A program made the position numbers and the translations under genes. A DNA stretch of 64,000 nucleotides from Frigidibacter sp. RF13 (GTDB taxonomy: Bacteria > Pseudomonadota > Alphaproteobacteria > Rhodobacterales > Rhodobacteraceae): assembly GCF_026626305.1 (NCBI RefSeq), contig NZ_JAPNUE010000003.1, positions 186,001 to 250,000 on the forward strand, in the 5' to 3' direction. This document shows positions 35,505-46,452 of the stretch, one piece after another (position 1 is the first letter of the stretch; every line of letters starts with the position of its first letter). The notes beneath the pieces were generated by a model. The model did no database searches. It saw nothing but the letters and a program-made list of their open reading frames with translations, and had not been told where the DNA came from.

Positions 35505-36083
35505 ATGAAAACCGGGCACGGCGCGCTGGGGCGTGATTATGAACGGCTGGCTTTCCTGCATGCGCCGGATGCGACGCTGATCCTTGCCGACCGGGTGATC
35601 CTGCGCGCGAGCCTGCGGGTCATTGAGTTCTTCGGCTGGACGCCTGCGGAGCTTGAGGGCCAGTCGATCCGCCTGCTTTACCCCGGGCAGAGCGATTATC
35701 AGCTGATCGGCGAACGGGCACGCCGCGCGTTGCAGGCCGAGCCGGTTTATCGTGACGAACGGTTCATGCTGCGCAAGGACGGGCAGGTGGTATGGATGGA
35801 GGGCTGCGGCGTGGCGCTCGACCAGGCCGATCCACTAAGGCTTGCGATCTGGACCTACCGCCCGGCCGAGGAAAAGGCGGCCTTTGGCCCACTGACCGGC
35901 GCGGAAAAGCGCATTGCCCACTACCTGGTGAACGGCTTTACCAGCAAGGAGATCGCGCAGGCGCTCTCCTGCTCGCACCGCACCGTCGAAGTGCACCGCG
36001 CCAACATGATCCGCAAGATGGGGGTCAGGAACAGTTTCGAACTGGTCCGCAAGCTTCTGGCAGCACCGGACCTGCCGCACTGA
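35505..36083 (+). CDS. PAS domain LuxR-family transcriptional regulator
   Basis: A 192 aa regulator: a PAS domain (about 18-125, with [20 protein letters not shown] and [20 protein letters not shown]) followed by a LuxR/NarL helix-turn-helix ([20 protein letters not shown], then [19 protein letters not shown]). The PAS pocket presumably binds a small ligand. It is divergent from scoAB and probably controls them. ATG at 35505 is preferred to a TTG two codons earlier. It ends 69 bp from the convergent topA. Confidence 0.87.
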   Translation: MKTGHGALGRDYERLAFLHAPDATLILADRVILRASLRVIEFFGWTPAELEGQSIRLLYPGQSDYQLIGERARRALQAEPVYRDERFMLRKDGQVVWMEGCGVALDQADPLRLAIWTYRPAEEKAAFGPLTGAEKRIAHYLVNGFTSKEIAQALSCSHRTVEVHRANMIRKMGVRNSFELVRKLLAAPDLPH

Positions 36084-36151
36084 CTTCAGGCGGCAGCGTG
36101 CCACCCCTTGTCGCGAGGGGAGGGAGGCGTGTCGCGCCCCTTGCCCCGGTC

Positions 36152-38752
36152 CTAATCCGCCGCCGCCTTTGCGGCCTTTGGCTTGCCCTTCGCAGCGTCG
36201 GTTTTTGCAGCCTTGGTCTTGGTTGTCTTGGCCTTGGCCGCAGGCTTCGCCTTGGCGGCCGTCTTGCGGGCGGGTTTCTTGCCGCCCTTGGCGGCTTTCT
36301 CGGCGATCAGGGCAAGCGCTTCCTCAAGCGTCACCGTTGCCGGGTCAGCGCCCTTGGGCAGGGTGGCATTGACCTTTTCCCATTTGACATAGGGCCCGTA
36401 CCGCCCGGCCATCACCTGGATCGGCCCGCCATCGGGATGGGTGCCAAGCTCGCGCAGGGCGGCGGGCGCGGAACCGCCGCGTCCGCCGCGCGCCGCCTTC
36501 TGGGCCAACACCTCGACGGCGCGGTTCATGCCGATGGTGAAAACCTCCTCGACATCGGGAATGTTCGCATAGGTCGTATTGTGCTTCACGTAAGGCCCGA
36601 AGCGGCCGATCCCGGCCTCGACCAGCGCGCCATCCTCAGGGTGGGCGCCGATATCGCGCGGCAGCGCCAGAAGCGCCAGCGCGCGATCGAGCGTGATCGT
36701 ATCCGCGCCCCAACCCTTGGGCAGACTGGTGCGGTCGGGCTTGGGCTGGGCCTCGCTCGCCTCGCCGCGCTGGACATAAGGTCCGAAGCGGCCCGCACGG
36801 ACGGTGATGTCATTTCCCTTTTCGTCCTGGCCGAGCACCTTGCCGTCGACCGCTGCTTCGTCGCCGTTCGGCGCGGAGATGGGGCGCGTGTAGCGGCAAT
36901 CGGGATAGTTCGAGCAGCCGATGAAAGCCCCGCCCGACCGCGCGGTCTTGAGGTTCAGCCGCCCTTTGCCGCAGGTCGGGCAGAGGCGCGGGTCGCCACC
37001 ATCTGCCCGGGCCGGGTAGAGGTGAGGCGCAAGGAAATCGTCGATCTTTTCAAGGACTTCGCCGATCCTGAGTTCCGATGTCTCGGCGATGGCGGCAGTG
37101 AAATCCCGCCAGAACCGGGCGAGAACCTCCTTGTAGTTCCGCTCGCCCGCCGAGATCTCGTCAAGCTCGTTCTCCAGATCGGCGGTGAAGTCATACTCGA
37201 CATACCGGCGGAAGAAGTTGGTGAGGAAAGCCGTGACCAGCCGCCCCTTGTCTTCGGGGATCAGGCGGCCCTTGTCCTTGCGCACATAGTCGCGGTCCTG
37301 GATCGTGGTGACGATCGAGGCATAGGTGGAGGGGCGGCCGATCCCCAGTTCTTCCATCCTTTTCACCAAGGTCGCCTCGGTATAGCGCGGCGGTGGCTGG
37401 GTGAAATGCTGCTCGGGCGTGATGGTGCGTTTTTCGGCCGCCTCGCCTTCCATGATCTGCGGCAGGCGGGCGCTGTCCTCGCCCTCCTCGTCATCGCGGC
37501 CCTCATCATAGACTTTCAGGAAGCCGTCGAACATCACAACCTGGCCGGTGGCGCGCAGCTCGACCTCGCCGTCGGGGCTAGCCACGTCGACCGTCGTCCG
37601 TTCCAGCCGCGCCGCGGCCATCTGGCTGGCGATCGTGCGTTTCCAGATCAGGTCGTAGAGCTTCTTCTGGTCGTCTTCGAGGCGGAGTTTCTCGGGCGAG
37701 GCGGCCATGTCGGTTGGCCGTATACATTCGTGCGCTTCCTGGGCGTTCTTGGCCTTGTTCTTGTACATGCGCGGGCTGTCGGGCACGTAATCGGCGCCGA
37801 AGCGGCGCTTGATCTCGTCGCGCGCCGCCATCACCGCCTCGGGCGCCATGTCGATGCCATCGGTTCGCATATAGGTGATGTGACCGGCCTCGTAGAGCCG
37901 TTGGGCAGCCGACATCGTGGCCTTCGCCCCCATGCCATGTTTGCGGCTGGCTTCCTGTTGCAGCGTCGAGGTCATGAAAGGCGGGTAGGGATTGCGGGCG
38001 GCGGGCTTGGCCTCGACCCGTTTGACCGCCAATGTGCGGGATGTGACAGCCTGGACCGCAAGTTCGGCCGCGGTGGCATTGGCAATATCGTATTTGTCCA
38101 GTTTCTTGCCGCCGAGGACCGTGAGGCGTGCCTCGAAGTCCTGGCCGCGCGGGGTCTTCAGCAGTGCTTTGACCGTCCAATATTCGCGGGCGCGGAAGGC
38201 TTCGATCTCCAGTTCCCGCTCGACGATGAGGCGGAGGCAGACCGACTGGACCCGGCCGGCGGATTTCGCGCCGGGAAGCTTGCGCCAGAGCACGGGCGAG
38301 AGGTTGAAGCCCACGAGATAATCGAGCGCGCGGCGGGCGAGGTAGGCTTCGACCAGTTCCATGTCGACATCGCGCGGCTTGGCCATCGCCTCGGTGACGG
38401 CGGTCTTGGTGATGGCGTTGAAGGTGACGCGGCGGACGGTCTTGCCCTTCTTCAGGCTGGTGGCCAGCGCTTCCTTCAGATGCCAGGAGATGGCTTCCCC
38501 CTCGCGGTCGGGGTCGGTGGCGAGGATGAGCGTATCGTCGGTTTTCAGCGCTTCGGCGATGGCGCGCACATGCTTGCGGCTGTCGGCGGCCACTTCCCAG
38601 GTCATGCCGAATCCGTCGTCGGGATCGACCGATCCGTCCTTAGGTGGCAGGTCACGGACATGGCCGTAAGAGGCGAGGACCGTATAGTCGGAGCCGAGAT
38701 ATTTGTTGATTGTCTTGGCCTTGGCAGGAGATTCGACGACGACGACGGCCAT
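36152..38752 (-). CDS. topA: DNA topoisomerase I
   Basis: A type IA topoisomerase of 866 aa that relaxes negative supercoils. The Toprim domain begins VVVVESPAKAKTINKYLGSD, with acidic DPDREGEAISWHLKEAL. The active-site tyrosine is in HITYMRTDGIDM. A C4 zinc ribbon CPTCGKGRLN, then GCSNYPDC, precedes several short topo-C repeats (for example GRFGPYVKHNTTYANIP), and the tail is Lys/Ala-rich. Typical alphaproteobacterial layout. It lies downstream of dprA on the same strand with 258 bp between. Confidence 0.97.
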   Translation of the reverse strand: MAVVVVESPAKAKTINKYLGSDYTVLASYGHVRDLPPKDGSVDPDDGFGMTWEVAADSRKHVRAIAEALKTDDTLILATDPDREGEAISWHLKEALATSLKKGKTVRRVTFNAITKTAVTEAMAKPRDVDMELVEAYLARRALDYLVGFNLSPVLWRKLPGAKSAGRVQSVCLRLIVERELEIEAFRAREYWTVKALLKTPRGQDFEARLTVLGGKKLDKYDIANATAAELAVQAVTSRTLAVKRVEAKPAARNPYPPFMTSTLQQEASRKHGMGAKATMSAAQRLYEAGHITYMRTDGIDMAPEAVMAARDEIKRRFGADYVPDSPRMYKNKAKNAQEAHECIRPTDMAASPEKLRLEDDQKKLYDLIWKRTIASQMAAARLERTTVDVASPDGEVELRATGQVVMFDGFLKVYDEGRDDEEGEDSARLPQIMEGEAAEKRTITPEQHFTQPPPRYTEATLVKRMEELGIGRPSTYASIVTTIQDRDYVRKDKGRLIPEDKGRLVTAFLTNFFRRYVEYDFTADLENELDEISAGERNYKEVLARFWRDFTAAIAETSELRIGEVLEKIDDFLAPHLYPARADGGDPRLCPTCGKGRLNLKTARSGGAFIGCSNYPDCRYTRPISAPNGDEAAVDGKVLGQDEKGNDITVRAGRFGPYVQRGEASEAQPKPDRTSLPKGWGADTITLDRALALLALPRDIGAHPEDGALVEAGIGRFGPYVKHNTTYANIPDVEEVFTIGMNRAVEVLAQKAARGGRGGSAPAALRELGTHPDGGPIQVMAGRYGPYVKWEKVNATLPKGADPATVTLEEALALIAEKAAKGGKKPARKTAAKAKPAAKAKTTKTKAAKTDAAKGKPKAAKAAAD

Positions 38753-39010
38753 AAGATCCTCGGGCGAAGCGGTTTTGCGATATGGGCGGCGAACATGGGG
38801 GGCGGGGAAGGGACTGTCAATGACATGCGGTCGCGAGCCGGCCGGGAGGGCGGCTCATCGAGCCCTTCGTGCTCTCTTCGCCGGTTGCGGAGGGTGCGTG
38901 GCGGCGTGCCAGCGGCTCTTCCGGCGCGACGCGCCGTCCCCGCCACGCCCGCCGTCTTCGCCTCGCCCGAGAAGCGCGCGCACGGGTGCGACGAGGGGCT
39001 GCGCCGCCCC
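38753..39010. other. Intergenic region between dprA and topA
   Basis: 258 bp with no reading frame showing family character on either strand. GC-rich and probably the topA leader and promoter. Confidence 0.4.
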
Positions 39011-40138
39011 TCAGATCCGGGACAGGAGCCCCCCCGGCGCCCGCTGTATCCGCCCGTCGAGTTCGAGCGTCAGCAGCTCTGGTGCCGCTTCGGCGGCGGT
39101 CAATGAGAGATCGCGCAGAAGCTGGTCTTCGGCGAGCGGGCTTGGCCCGAGGCGGTCAAGGATCAGCTGGTGGAGTGCCCGCATGTCGTGAGCCGGTGCG
39201 GGCGCGGCAGGCGCTGCGTCGTCTTGCGGGCGCGGCGGCGCGTTTGCGGTCACCTTGTCGAGCGCCAGCGCCTCAAGCACGTCCTCCGGCCCGCGCACCA
39301 AAGTCGCGCCGTCGCGGATCAGCGCGTTGCAGCCGCCCGCGCGGCCGTCGAATGGGTGGCCCGGCACGGCGAGGACTTCGCGCCCCTGATCGAGCGCGCA
39401 TTTCGCGGTGATGAGGCTGCCCGAGGCATGTGCGGCCTCGACCACCACTACTGCTTTCGACAGACCGGAGATGATGCGGTTGCGCAACGGAAAATGGCGG
39501 GCGAGCGGTTCAAGGCCCATGGGCTGTTCGGAGAGGAGAAGCCCCTTGTCGTGCAAGGCGCCCGCGAGGCCCGCGTTCTCGGCCGGATAGATCACATCCA
39601 CACCGCCCGCGAGTACCGCGACGGTGCCAGTCTCGACCGAGGCCGCATGGGCGGCGGCGTCGATACCGCGCGCGAGGCCGGAGACCACGGCGACGCCCGC
39701 CGCGCCGAGCCCTTCGGCGAGGCGCCGCGCCATCCGGGTGCCGAGCGAGGAGGCGTTCCTGGCGCCGACGAGCGCCACCATCGGCCGCGCCATCAGGCCG
39801 GGATCGCCCAAGGCCCATAGAAGCGGCGGCGCGTCGGAGAGGCGCGCCAGGTCGGCGGGATAGAAGCCATCGCCCTTGAGGATCATCTTGGCGCCGGCAC
39901 GGCGCGCTGCCTTCATCTCGGCCAGTGCAACGCCTTCGGGGCAGGGTTCATAGCCTTCGACGCCCGCGGCGCGGGCAAGGTCGGGCAGCGCCAGAAGCGC
40001 GGCCGGAGCAGACCCATGTTCGGAAAGAAGCCGCCAGAAGGTCGAAGGACCGACCCGGCGGGAGCGAATGAGACGGAGCCACGACAGTCTGTCTTCTTCC
40101 GTGGTGGGTGGGGTGAAGGGGGTGGGGTAAGAGAACAA
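39011..40138 (-). CDS. dprA: DNA-processing protein DprA
   Basis: A 375 aa single-strand DNA binding protein that loads RecA on incoming DNA. The Rossmann-like core is VALVGARNASSLGTRMARRL, GVAVVSGLARGIDAAAHAAS and VLAGGVDVIYPAEN, followed by FPLRNRIISGLSKAVVVVEA and EVLAVPGHPFDGRAGGCNAL. A winged-helix tail ends at LLSRI. The start is TTG 40138; no ATG or GTG is in frame between the upstream stop and the conserved region, and GAGG lies nine bases before the TTG. It is next to topA, as in many Gram-negatives. Confidence 0.9.
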   Translation of the reverse strand: MFSYPTPFTPPTTEEDRLSWLRLIRSRRVGPSTFWRLLSEHGSAPAALLALPDLARAAGVEGYEPCPEGVALAEMKAARRAGAKMILKGDGFYPADLARLSDAPPLLWALGDPGLMARPMVALVGARNASSLGTRMARRLAEGLGAAGVAVVSGLARGIDAAAHAASVETGTVAVLAGGVDVIYPAENAGLAGALHDKGLLLSEQPMGLEPLARHFPLRNRIISGLSKAVVVVEAAHASGSLITAKCALDQGREVLAVPGHPFDGRAGGCNALIRDGATLVRGPEDVLEALALDKVTANAPPRPQDDAAPAAPAPAHDMRALHQLILDRLGPSPLAEDQLLRDLSLTAAEAAPELLTLELDGRIQRAPGGLLSRI

Positions 40139-40250
40139 ACCTTTTTCCCTCGTGCCTTCGCCTCATTCGCAAGGCCACCTTGCAACCTTAAGGTTAATCA
40201 ATCGTTACGATTCGCGCGTTCCAACATGTGCCGCGCGAATTTTTCGCCCC

Positions 40251-40832
40251 TCAGCCAAAAGCGATGCAAAGACCGAGGCCGGGGTCGACCGACGTGGCCC
40301 GGTTCATTGTCCAGTCCTGCAGCCGCATGTCCGCCGCGCCGGGCATCGGCAGCGACGGATCGCGCTGCATCTCGGGATCGGGCCAGGTGATCCTGCCCGC
40401 CGCCACATCGGCATCGCAGAAGAGGCCCGGTTCGGCCTCGGGCGAGGCCGGATCGCCAAAGAGGATCTGATAGCGCCGGACCGCGATCTCGCCGTCCCAC
40501 TGGCCGATGGTGAAGATCTCGTTGAAGATCACCTGATCGGGGATCACCGAACGGGTCTTCACAACCAGCGTTCCGTCGGCGGATGCCTCCATCGCGACCT
40601 CGTCGAAGATGCCGGTCAGGGCGGGATTGTCGACCCACGGATCACCACCCGCCTCGCCCTGGGCGCTTGCCGGGTCATATATCATGATCCGTGCCTGCCC
40701 ATCTTCGCCCTCGTCAGTCAAGATCGCGGTGTAGGCTGAACCATCGGCCCATGTGCCCTCGACCCGGGCCAGTTCGCCCGCGGCGGCGGGAAGGCCGAGA
40801 AGAAGGAGGGAGACAGAAAGGAAGCTGCGCAT
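40251..40832 (-). CDS. Secreted hypothetical protein, third member of a tandem family
   Basis: A 193 aa protein with a signal peptide (MRSFLSVSLLLLGLPAAAG). The first mature stretch VEGTWADGSAYTAILTDEGE, then ARIMIYD and DNPAL, parallels the two upstream genes, and LGLCIAFG mirrors their LGLC/MGLC ends. It lacks their CxGTxCxxC cluster and has only two cysteines. I recognise no known family. It follows the second member by 9 bp, so the three genes form one operon. Confidence 0.75.
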   Translation of the reverse strand: MRSFLSVSLLLLGLPAAAGELARVEGTWADGSAYTAILTDEGEDGQARIMIYDPASAQGEAGGDPWVDNPALTGIFDEVAMEASADGTLVVKTRSVIPDQVIFNEIFTIGQWDGEIAVRRYQILFGDPASPEAEPGLFCDADVAAGRITWPDPEMQRDPSLPMPGAADMRLQDWTMNRATSVDPGLGLCIAFG

Positions 40833-40841
40833 GAGTGGTCC

Positions 40842-41462
40842 TCAGTCGGGGGCCGGGCAAAGCCCGAGTTCATAGATCGTGTCGGGGGTCCAGATCGCGG
40901 CATTGATCGCCTCGAACGCTGCGTCGATCCTGGTGTACGGCTTGCCGCCGACCACCGACAGGCCTTCCCAGACGTCCGCGACGCAGGAATAGCAGTTCGT
41001 CCCCCAGCAGGTGAAGGGATCGTCCGGCATCGAGGCCACCGCGTCAGGGCCGTTGTTGTAGGTCGCAAAGCCCATCACGGTGATCTGATTGTCCATATGC
41101 CGGATCGACAGGCGATCGGAATAGACGTGGCTTTCGTTCACCGTGAGGCCGTTCAGAAGAAGCTGGCCGTCCGGCGCGACCTCAAGCCAGTCCTTTGCCC
41201 CCGGCCGGGTGCTGGCATAGGCGATCTTCGGATTGTCGAAGGTCGGCTCAGTTGGCAGGCCATCAGCTGCCATTCCCTCATAGAGGCGCAGCCGCAGGTA
41301 ATCTCCGTCCTGAGAGAGCACGGCGCGGTAATAGAAACCATTGTTCTGAGGCGCGGCCCAGTTGCCGGTCACGTCGCTCAGGATTGTGTCGGCCGCCGCG
41401 GGCAGGGCGCCGGCGAGGCTGGCCAGAAGTGGAAGCAGCGAAAGACGCATATCGTTACTCAT
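40842..41462 (-). CDS. Secreted cysteine-cluster protein, second member of a tandem family
   Basis: A 206 aa protein with a signal peptide (LLPLLASLAGALPAAAD). After cleavage it reads TILSDVTGNWAAPQNNGFYY, then RAVLSQDGDYLRLRLYEG. A CWGTNCYSC motif follows near residue 150 and the C-terminus is ELGLCPAPD. Four cysteines could form two disulfides. It is clearly homologous to the gene upstream. No function or Pfam family comes to mind. A second ATG four codons in (MRLSLLPLL) may be the true start. Confidence 0.75.
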   Translation of the reverse strand: MSNDMRLSLLPLLASLAGALPAAADTILSDVTGNWAAPQNNGFYYRAVLSQDGDYLRLRLYEGMAADGLPTEPTFDNPKIAYASTRPGAKDWLEVAPDGQLLLNGLTVNESHVYSDRLSIRHMDNQITVMGFATYNNGPDAVASMPDDPFTCWGTNCYSCVADVWEGLSVVGGKPYTRIDAAFEAINAAIWTPDTIYELGLCPAPD

Positions 41463-41469
41463 TTCCCTT

Positions 41470-42066
41470 TCAAGGTTCGATTTCGCAAAGGCCCATCTCG
41501 TCGATCTTTGCGTCCTGCCAATCGGCGAGCGTGAAATCCGGCTTCCGCAGATCGGGAAGTGACATCCGCTCGCCCCAGAGCAGGAGGTCGCCTTTGAAGA
41601 CGCTGAGGCTGCAGGTCGGACATTCCGTTCCGTAGCAGTTCAGAAGCTCGTCTTCGCTGTTCTGGGCTTTGGCGGAGAAATGGCCGCGGTAATAGCCGAC
41701 GACAAGCAATCCCTCGGATGTCGAGGCGATGGCGGTACGCGTCACGATCAGGCCAGTGCCGTCGATCCCGCGGGTCATCAGTGAGAGCGTGCCGGCACCG
41801 TCAAACTCCAGCCACGCGCGGCCATCGGCGATCATCGCCGCGGTGCCAATGGCGGGATTGTCTAGGACGAGCGTGCCATCGGTCGCGCCCGGCGTCTCGC
41901 TTTCATAAATCCGCAGGCGCAGCGCCTCGCCGTCCTGAGAGAGAACGGCGCGGGCATAGGCGGCCATGTCTGGGGGCTGCCAGTTGCCCGAGGCCTCGGA
42001 AAGAATCGTTTCGGCCATGGCGGGCGTGGCCGCGCACAGCAGCAGGGACAGAAAAAGTCTATTCAT
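41470..42066 (-). CDS. Secreted cysteine-cluster protein, first member of a tandem family
   Basis: A 198 aa protein with signal peptide MNRLFLSLLLCAATPAMA. The mature start ETILSEASGNWQPPDMAAYA, then RAVLSQDGEALRLRIYES, matches the second member. The cysteine cluster is NCYGTECPTC, and the end is MGLCEIEP. It lies 7 bp ahead of the second member. The Trp-Pro, SQDG and LRLRxYE positions are shared, so the fold should be common. Function unknown; location periplasmic or extracellular. Confidence 0.75.
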   Translation of the reverse strand: MNRLFLSLLLCAATPAMAETILSEASGNWQPPDMAAYARAVLSQDGEALRLRIYESETPGATDGTLVLDNPAIGTAAMIADGRAWLEFDGAGTLSLMTRGIDGTGLIVTRTAIASTSEGLLVVGYYRGHFSAKAQNSEDELLNCYGTECPTCSLSVFKGDLLLWGERMSLPDLRKPDFTLADWQDAKIDEMGLCEIEP

Positions 42067-42179
42067 CGGCGGATTGTCCGTCGGAGTGGGGGCGCAATCT
42101 CTTGCCGCCGCACCCTAGGCGGGCACCGTCGACCGTCAACGGTGGAATCCATGACCCAAGGATCGCCCGTCGGGAAACG

Positions 42180-43601
<1,422 letters not shown>

Positions 43602-43671
43602 GCCGATCCTCTGTCTCCCCCGGCCACGGCCCCGCGGCTGGGACAAAAAGCGGCACATGGCCGCGATGGTT

Positions 43672-43699
43672 TTGCTTGTCGCTCTGTCTCTAATATGAT
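43672..43699 (+). promoter_or_regulatory. Candidate sigma-70 promoter of the cytochrome oxidase operon
   Basis: TTGCTT (43672-43677) and TATGAT (43694-43699) are 16 bases apart, about 90 bp ahead of the ctaC ATG in the divergent tldD/ctaC region. The -10 matches five of six consensus bases and the -35 keeps the TTG that matters most in this group. Confidence 0.45.
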
Positions 43700-43788
43700 T
43701 TTAGAGGGCGCGGATACAACCGGCCCCGCGCGAAAGGGAAGCGATGGGTCGGGGCGGCGCAAAGCCGCTTGAGGAACGGGAACACGAC

Positions 43789-44670
43789 ATGCGTTTTGCG
43801 AAACATCTTGCGGGCCTCGCGGCCGGTTTCACCTCGATGGGCCTTGCGGTCGCGGCCTTCGCCCAGGACGGGATCTCCGGTCTTGAGTCAATCGGCAAAC
43901 CGGTTGCCGACGATGCGGGCTTCCTGCCGGCGGCCACCGGCTTTCAGCCGGCCGTGACCGAACTGGCGCGCGATCAGCAGTGGCTGGATCACTGGCTGCT
44001 GTGGCTGTGCATCATTGTCTCGGCCTTCGTTATGCTGCTCCTGCTGACCGTGATCCTGCGGTTCAACAGCCGCGCGAACCCGACGCCCGCCAAGTTCACG
44101 CACAATACGCCCCTCGAAATCGTCTGGACGCTGGTTCCGGTGCTAATCCTCGTGGTCCTTGGCGCCAACTCGCTGCCGATCCTCTTCAAGCAGCAGGAAA
44201 TCCCGGTTGCGGACGTGACGATCAAGGCGACGGGCAACCAGTGGTTCTGGTCCTATGAATATCCTGACGAAGGCGTCGCCTTCGACAGCTTCCTCCTCGA
44301 CAAGACCGCGCTGGCGGCGAACGGCTACAGCGAGGACGAATATCTTCTCGCCACCGACAATGCTGTCGTCGTTCCGGTGAACAAGACCGTCGTTGTCCAG
44401 GTTACGGCAAGTGACGTGATCCACTCCTGGACCGTCCCCGCTTTCGCCGTGAAACAGGACGGCGTGCCGGGGCGGATCGCCGAACTGTGGTTCAAGGCCG
44501 AGAAGGAAGGCGTCTATTTCGGCCAGTGCTCGGAACTGTGCGGCAAGGACCATGCCTATATGCCGATCACCGTGAAGGTGGTGAGCGAGCAGGTCTACAA
44601 CGAGTGGCTCGCCCGCACCAAGACCGCTGACGCGGGCACGTCGGCGCCGGTCGCCGTCGCCTCGAACTGA
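43789..44670 (+). CDS. ctaC: Cytochrome c oxidase subunit II
   Basis: A 293 aa precursor with signal peptide ([20 protein letters not shown]), two transmembrane helices (around [20 protein letters not shown] and [16 protein letters not shown]) and a cupredoxin domain with the CuA site: [11 protein letters not shown], then [15 protein letters not shown]. The CxxxC and the His/Met are all present. It accepts electrons from cytochrome c in the aa3-type oxidase. ATG at 43789 gives the signal peptide. Subunit I is not encoded here. Confidence 0.96.
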   Translation: MRFAKHLAGLAAGFTSMGLAVAAFAQDGISGLESIGKPVADDAGFLPAATGFQPAVTELARDQQWLDHWLLWLCIIVSAFVMLLLLTVILRFNSRANPTPAKFTHNTPLEIVWTLVPVLILVVLGANSLPILFKQQEIPVADVTIKATGNQWFWSYEYPDEGVAFDSFLLDKTALAANGYSEDEYLLATDNAVVVPVNKTVVVQVTASDVIHSWTVPAFAVKQDGVPGRIAELWFKAEKEGVYFGQCSELCGKDHAYMPITVKVVSEQVYNEWLARTKTADAGTSAPVAVASN

Positions 44671-44732
44671 GCTGCCGCACGGCTGATCCACGTCGGGGCG
44701 CCGCGAGGGCGCCCCTCGCCATCGGGGAAGGT

Positions 44733-45665
44733 ATGAGCGACTTCAGCGCCATCGACACGGGCAAGGAAGCGGGGGCGGGTGATTTCCTCCAGCTTCTGAA
44801 GCCGCGCGTGATGTCCTTGGTGGTCTTCACCGCGCTTGTGGGTCTTCTGGTCGCGCCAGTCTCGGTCCATCCGTTCGTCGCCTTCACCGCGATCCTCTTC
44901 ATCGCGCTCGGCGGCGGCGCCTCGGGCGCCCTGAACATGTGGTACGATGCCGACATCGACCGCATCATGCGCCGCACCCAGAACCGCCCGGTGCCCGCAG
45001 GCCGCATCTCGGAAGGCGAGGCTTTGGGGTTCGGCCTGGCGCTGTCGCTCATCTCCTGCCTGATGCTCGGACTTGCGGCGAACTGGTTCGCGGGCGCGTT
45101 CCTTGCCTTCACCATCTTCTTCTATGTCGTGATCTACACGATGTGGCTGAAACGCTCGACCCCGCAGAACATCGTGATCGGCGGCGCGGCGGGCGCCTTC
45201 CCGCCGATGATCGGCTGGGCGGTCGCCACCGGCGGCGTCAGCCTCGAATCGATCCTGATGTTTGCGCTGATCTTCATGTGGACGCCGCCGCATTTCTGGG
45301 CGCTCGCGCTTTTCATGAAGGACGATTATTCCAAGGCCGGCGTGCCGATGCTGACCGTGACCCATGGCCGGCCCGCGACGCGCCGCCATATCCTGATCTA
45401 TACGCTCGCGCTTGTACCCTTCGCGCTGGCGCTCGGCTTCACTTCGATCGGCGGGCCGGTCTATCTGGCGATTTCCGTCGCGCTGAACCTCTGGTTCATC
45501 AAGGGCGCCATCGGCATCTTCCGCCGCGACGAGGCGCAGGCCGAGGCTGACAAGTACCGGTCCGAGAAGGCCTTCTTCGCCTTTTCGCTCGCCTATCTCT
45601 TCCTGCACTTCGGCGCGCTCCTGGTCGAGAAAAGCCTCGCCGCCTACGGCATGGGGGGCTGGTGA
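44733..45665 (+). CDS. ctaB: Heme o synthase (protoheme IX farnesyltransferase)
   Basis: A 310 aa UbiA-type enzyme that farnesylates heme b for the a-type heme. NMWYDADIDRIMRRTQNRPV is the NxxxDxxxD site, and VSLESILMFALIFMWTPPHF the later conserved region. Eight or nine transmembrane helices are visible. It lies between ctaC and the small assembly gene, as usual in Rhodobacteraceae. Its TGA overlaps the next ATG by one base. Confidence 0.96.
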   Translation: MSDFSAIDTGKEAGAGDFLQLLKPRVMSLVVFTALVGLLVAPVSVHPFVAFTAILFIALGGGASGALNMWYDADIDRIMRRTQNRPVPAGRISEGEALGFGLALSLISCLMLGLAANWFAGAFLAFTIFFYVVIYTMWLKRSTPQNIVIGGAAGAFPPMIGWAVATGGVSLESILMFALIFMWTPPHFWALALFMKDDYSKAGVPMLTVTHGRPATRRHILIYTLALVPFALALGFTSIGGPVYLAISVALNLWFIKGAIGIFRRDEAQAEADKYRSEKAFFAFSLAYLFLHFGALLVEKSLAAYGMGGW

Positions 45666-45844
45666 TGGCGCTTCAGGTCGAGCATGAACTGCACCGCCGC
45701 CGTTTCGGGCGGAACATCGCGCTCGGTGCGGCGCTCGGCGCCTTCGTGCTTCTGGTCTTCGTCCTCACCATCGTGAAAGTTTCGCGTCAGGATGAGCACG
45801 GCAATCCGCCGGGCATGGTCTCGACGACGGAGGCCGGGCAATGA
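45665..45844 (+). CDS. Small single-pass membrane protein of the cox operon
   Basis: A 59 aa protein with a basic N-terminus (VEHELHRRRFGRNIALG) and one membrane helix (AALGAFVLLVFVLTIVKV). It lies between ctaB and ctaG, with overlaps on both sides (TGATG before and ATGA after). A small protein at this position is regularly seen in alphaproteobacterial oxidase operons, sometimes called CoxF. Its role is not known to me; an assembly accessory is likely. Confidence 0.75.
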   Translation: MALQVEHELHRRRFGRNIALGAALGAFVLLVFVLTIVKVSRQDEHGNPPGMVSTTEAGQ

Positions 45845-46422
45845 GCACGCGCCCCGGTCAGAACGGACGCCTCGCGCTGATGCTCTTGGGCGTCGTGGCG
45901 ACCATGGTCAGCCTCAGCTTTGCAGCCGTACCCTTCTATTCCTGGTTCTGCCGGGTGACCGGCTTTGCCGGCACGCCGCAGACAGCCGCGACGGCGACGG
46001 GCGAGATTCTCGATCAGACGATCACCGTGCGCTTCGACGCAAATACCGGCAATGGCATGCCTTGGGAATTCCGGCCGGTCGTCAACCAGATGGAAATCCG
46101 GATCGGCGAACAGGGCATGGCCTTCTATGAGGCCTATAACCCCACCGACCGCGTGATTGCCGGGACTGCCAGCTACAATGTCTCGCCCGATATCGCAGGG
46201 GCCTATTTCACCAAAATCCAGTGCTTCTGCTTCACCGAACAGGTCCTGGAGCCGGGCGAACGGGTCGAGATGCCGGTCATCTTCTTCGTCGACCCGGAGA
46301 TCACCCGCGACACCGACACGATGCAGGTGAAACATATCACTCTGTCCTACACATTCTATGAGACCGAACTGCCGGACGCGCAGGCGAGCCTTTCGCCCGG
46401 CGCAAAGGCTCCCTATAACTGA
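45841..46422 (+). CDS. ctaG: Cytochrome c oxidase assembly protein CtaG (Cox11)
   Basis: A 193 aa copper chaperone that delivers copper to the CuB site of subunit I. One N-terminal helix (MLLGVVATMVSLSFAAVPFY) precedes the periplasmic domain. The copper motif is KIQCFCFTEQ. It overlaps the small gene before it by four bases and is followed 30 bp later by ctaE. Confidence 0.96.
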   Translation: MSTRPGQNGRLALMLLGVVATMVSLSFAAVPFYSWFCRVTGFAGTPQTAATATGEILDQTITVRFDANTGNGMPWEFRPVVNQMEIRIGEQGMAFYEAYNPTDRVIAGTASYNVSPDIAGAYFTKIQCFCFTEQVLEPGERVEMPVIFFVDPEITRDTDTMQVKHITLSYTFYETELPDAQASLSPGAKAPYN

Positions 46423-46452
46423 GAAAACCGAGGCCCAAACAGGGTAACCGAC

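Noticed and set aside
35792-39106. 1104-codon plus-strand frame over topA
   Set aside because: It is the antisense of topA. No domain is recognisable; the stop-free run is a product of composition.
39913-40185. Alternative frame ahead of dprA with an ATG
   Set aside because: Different frame from DprA, ends within it, and shows no similarity to a known protein. The TTG start of dprA is preferred.
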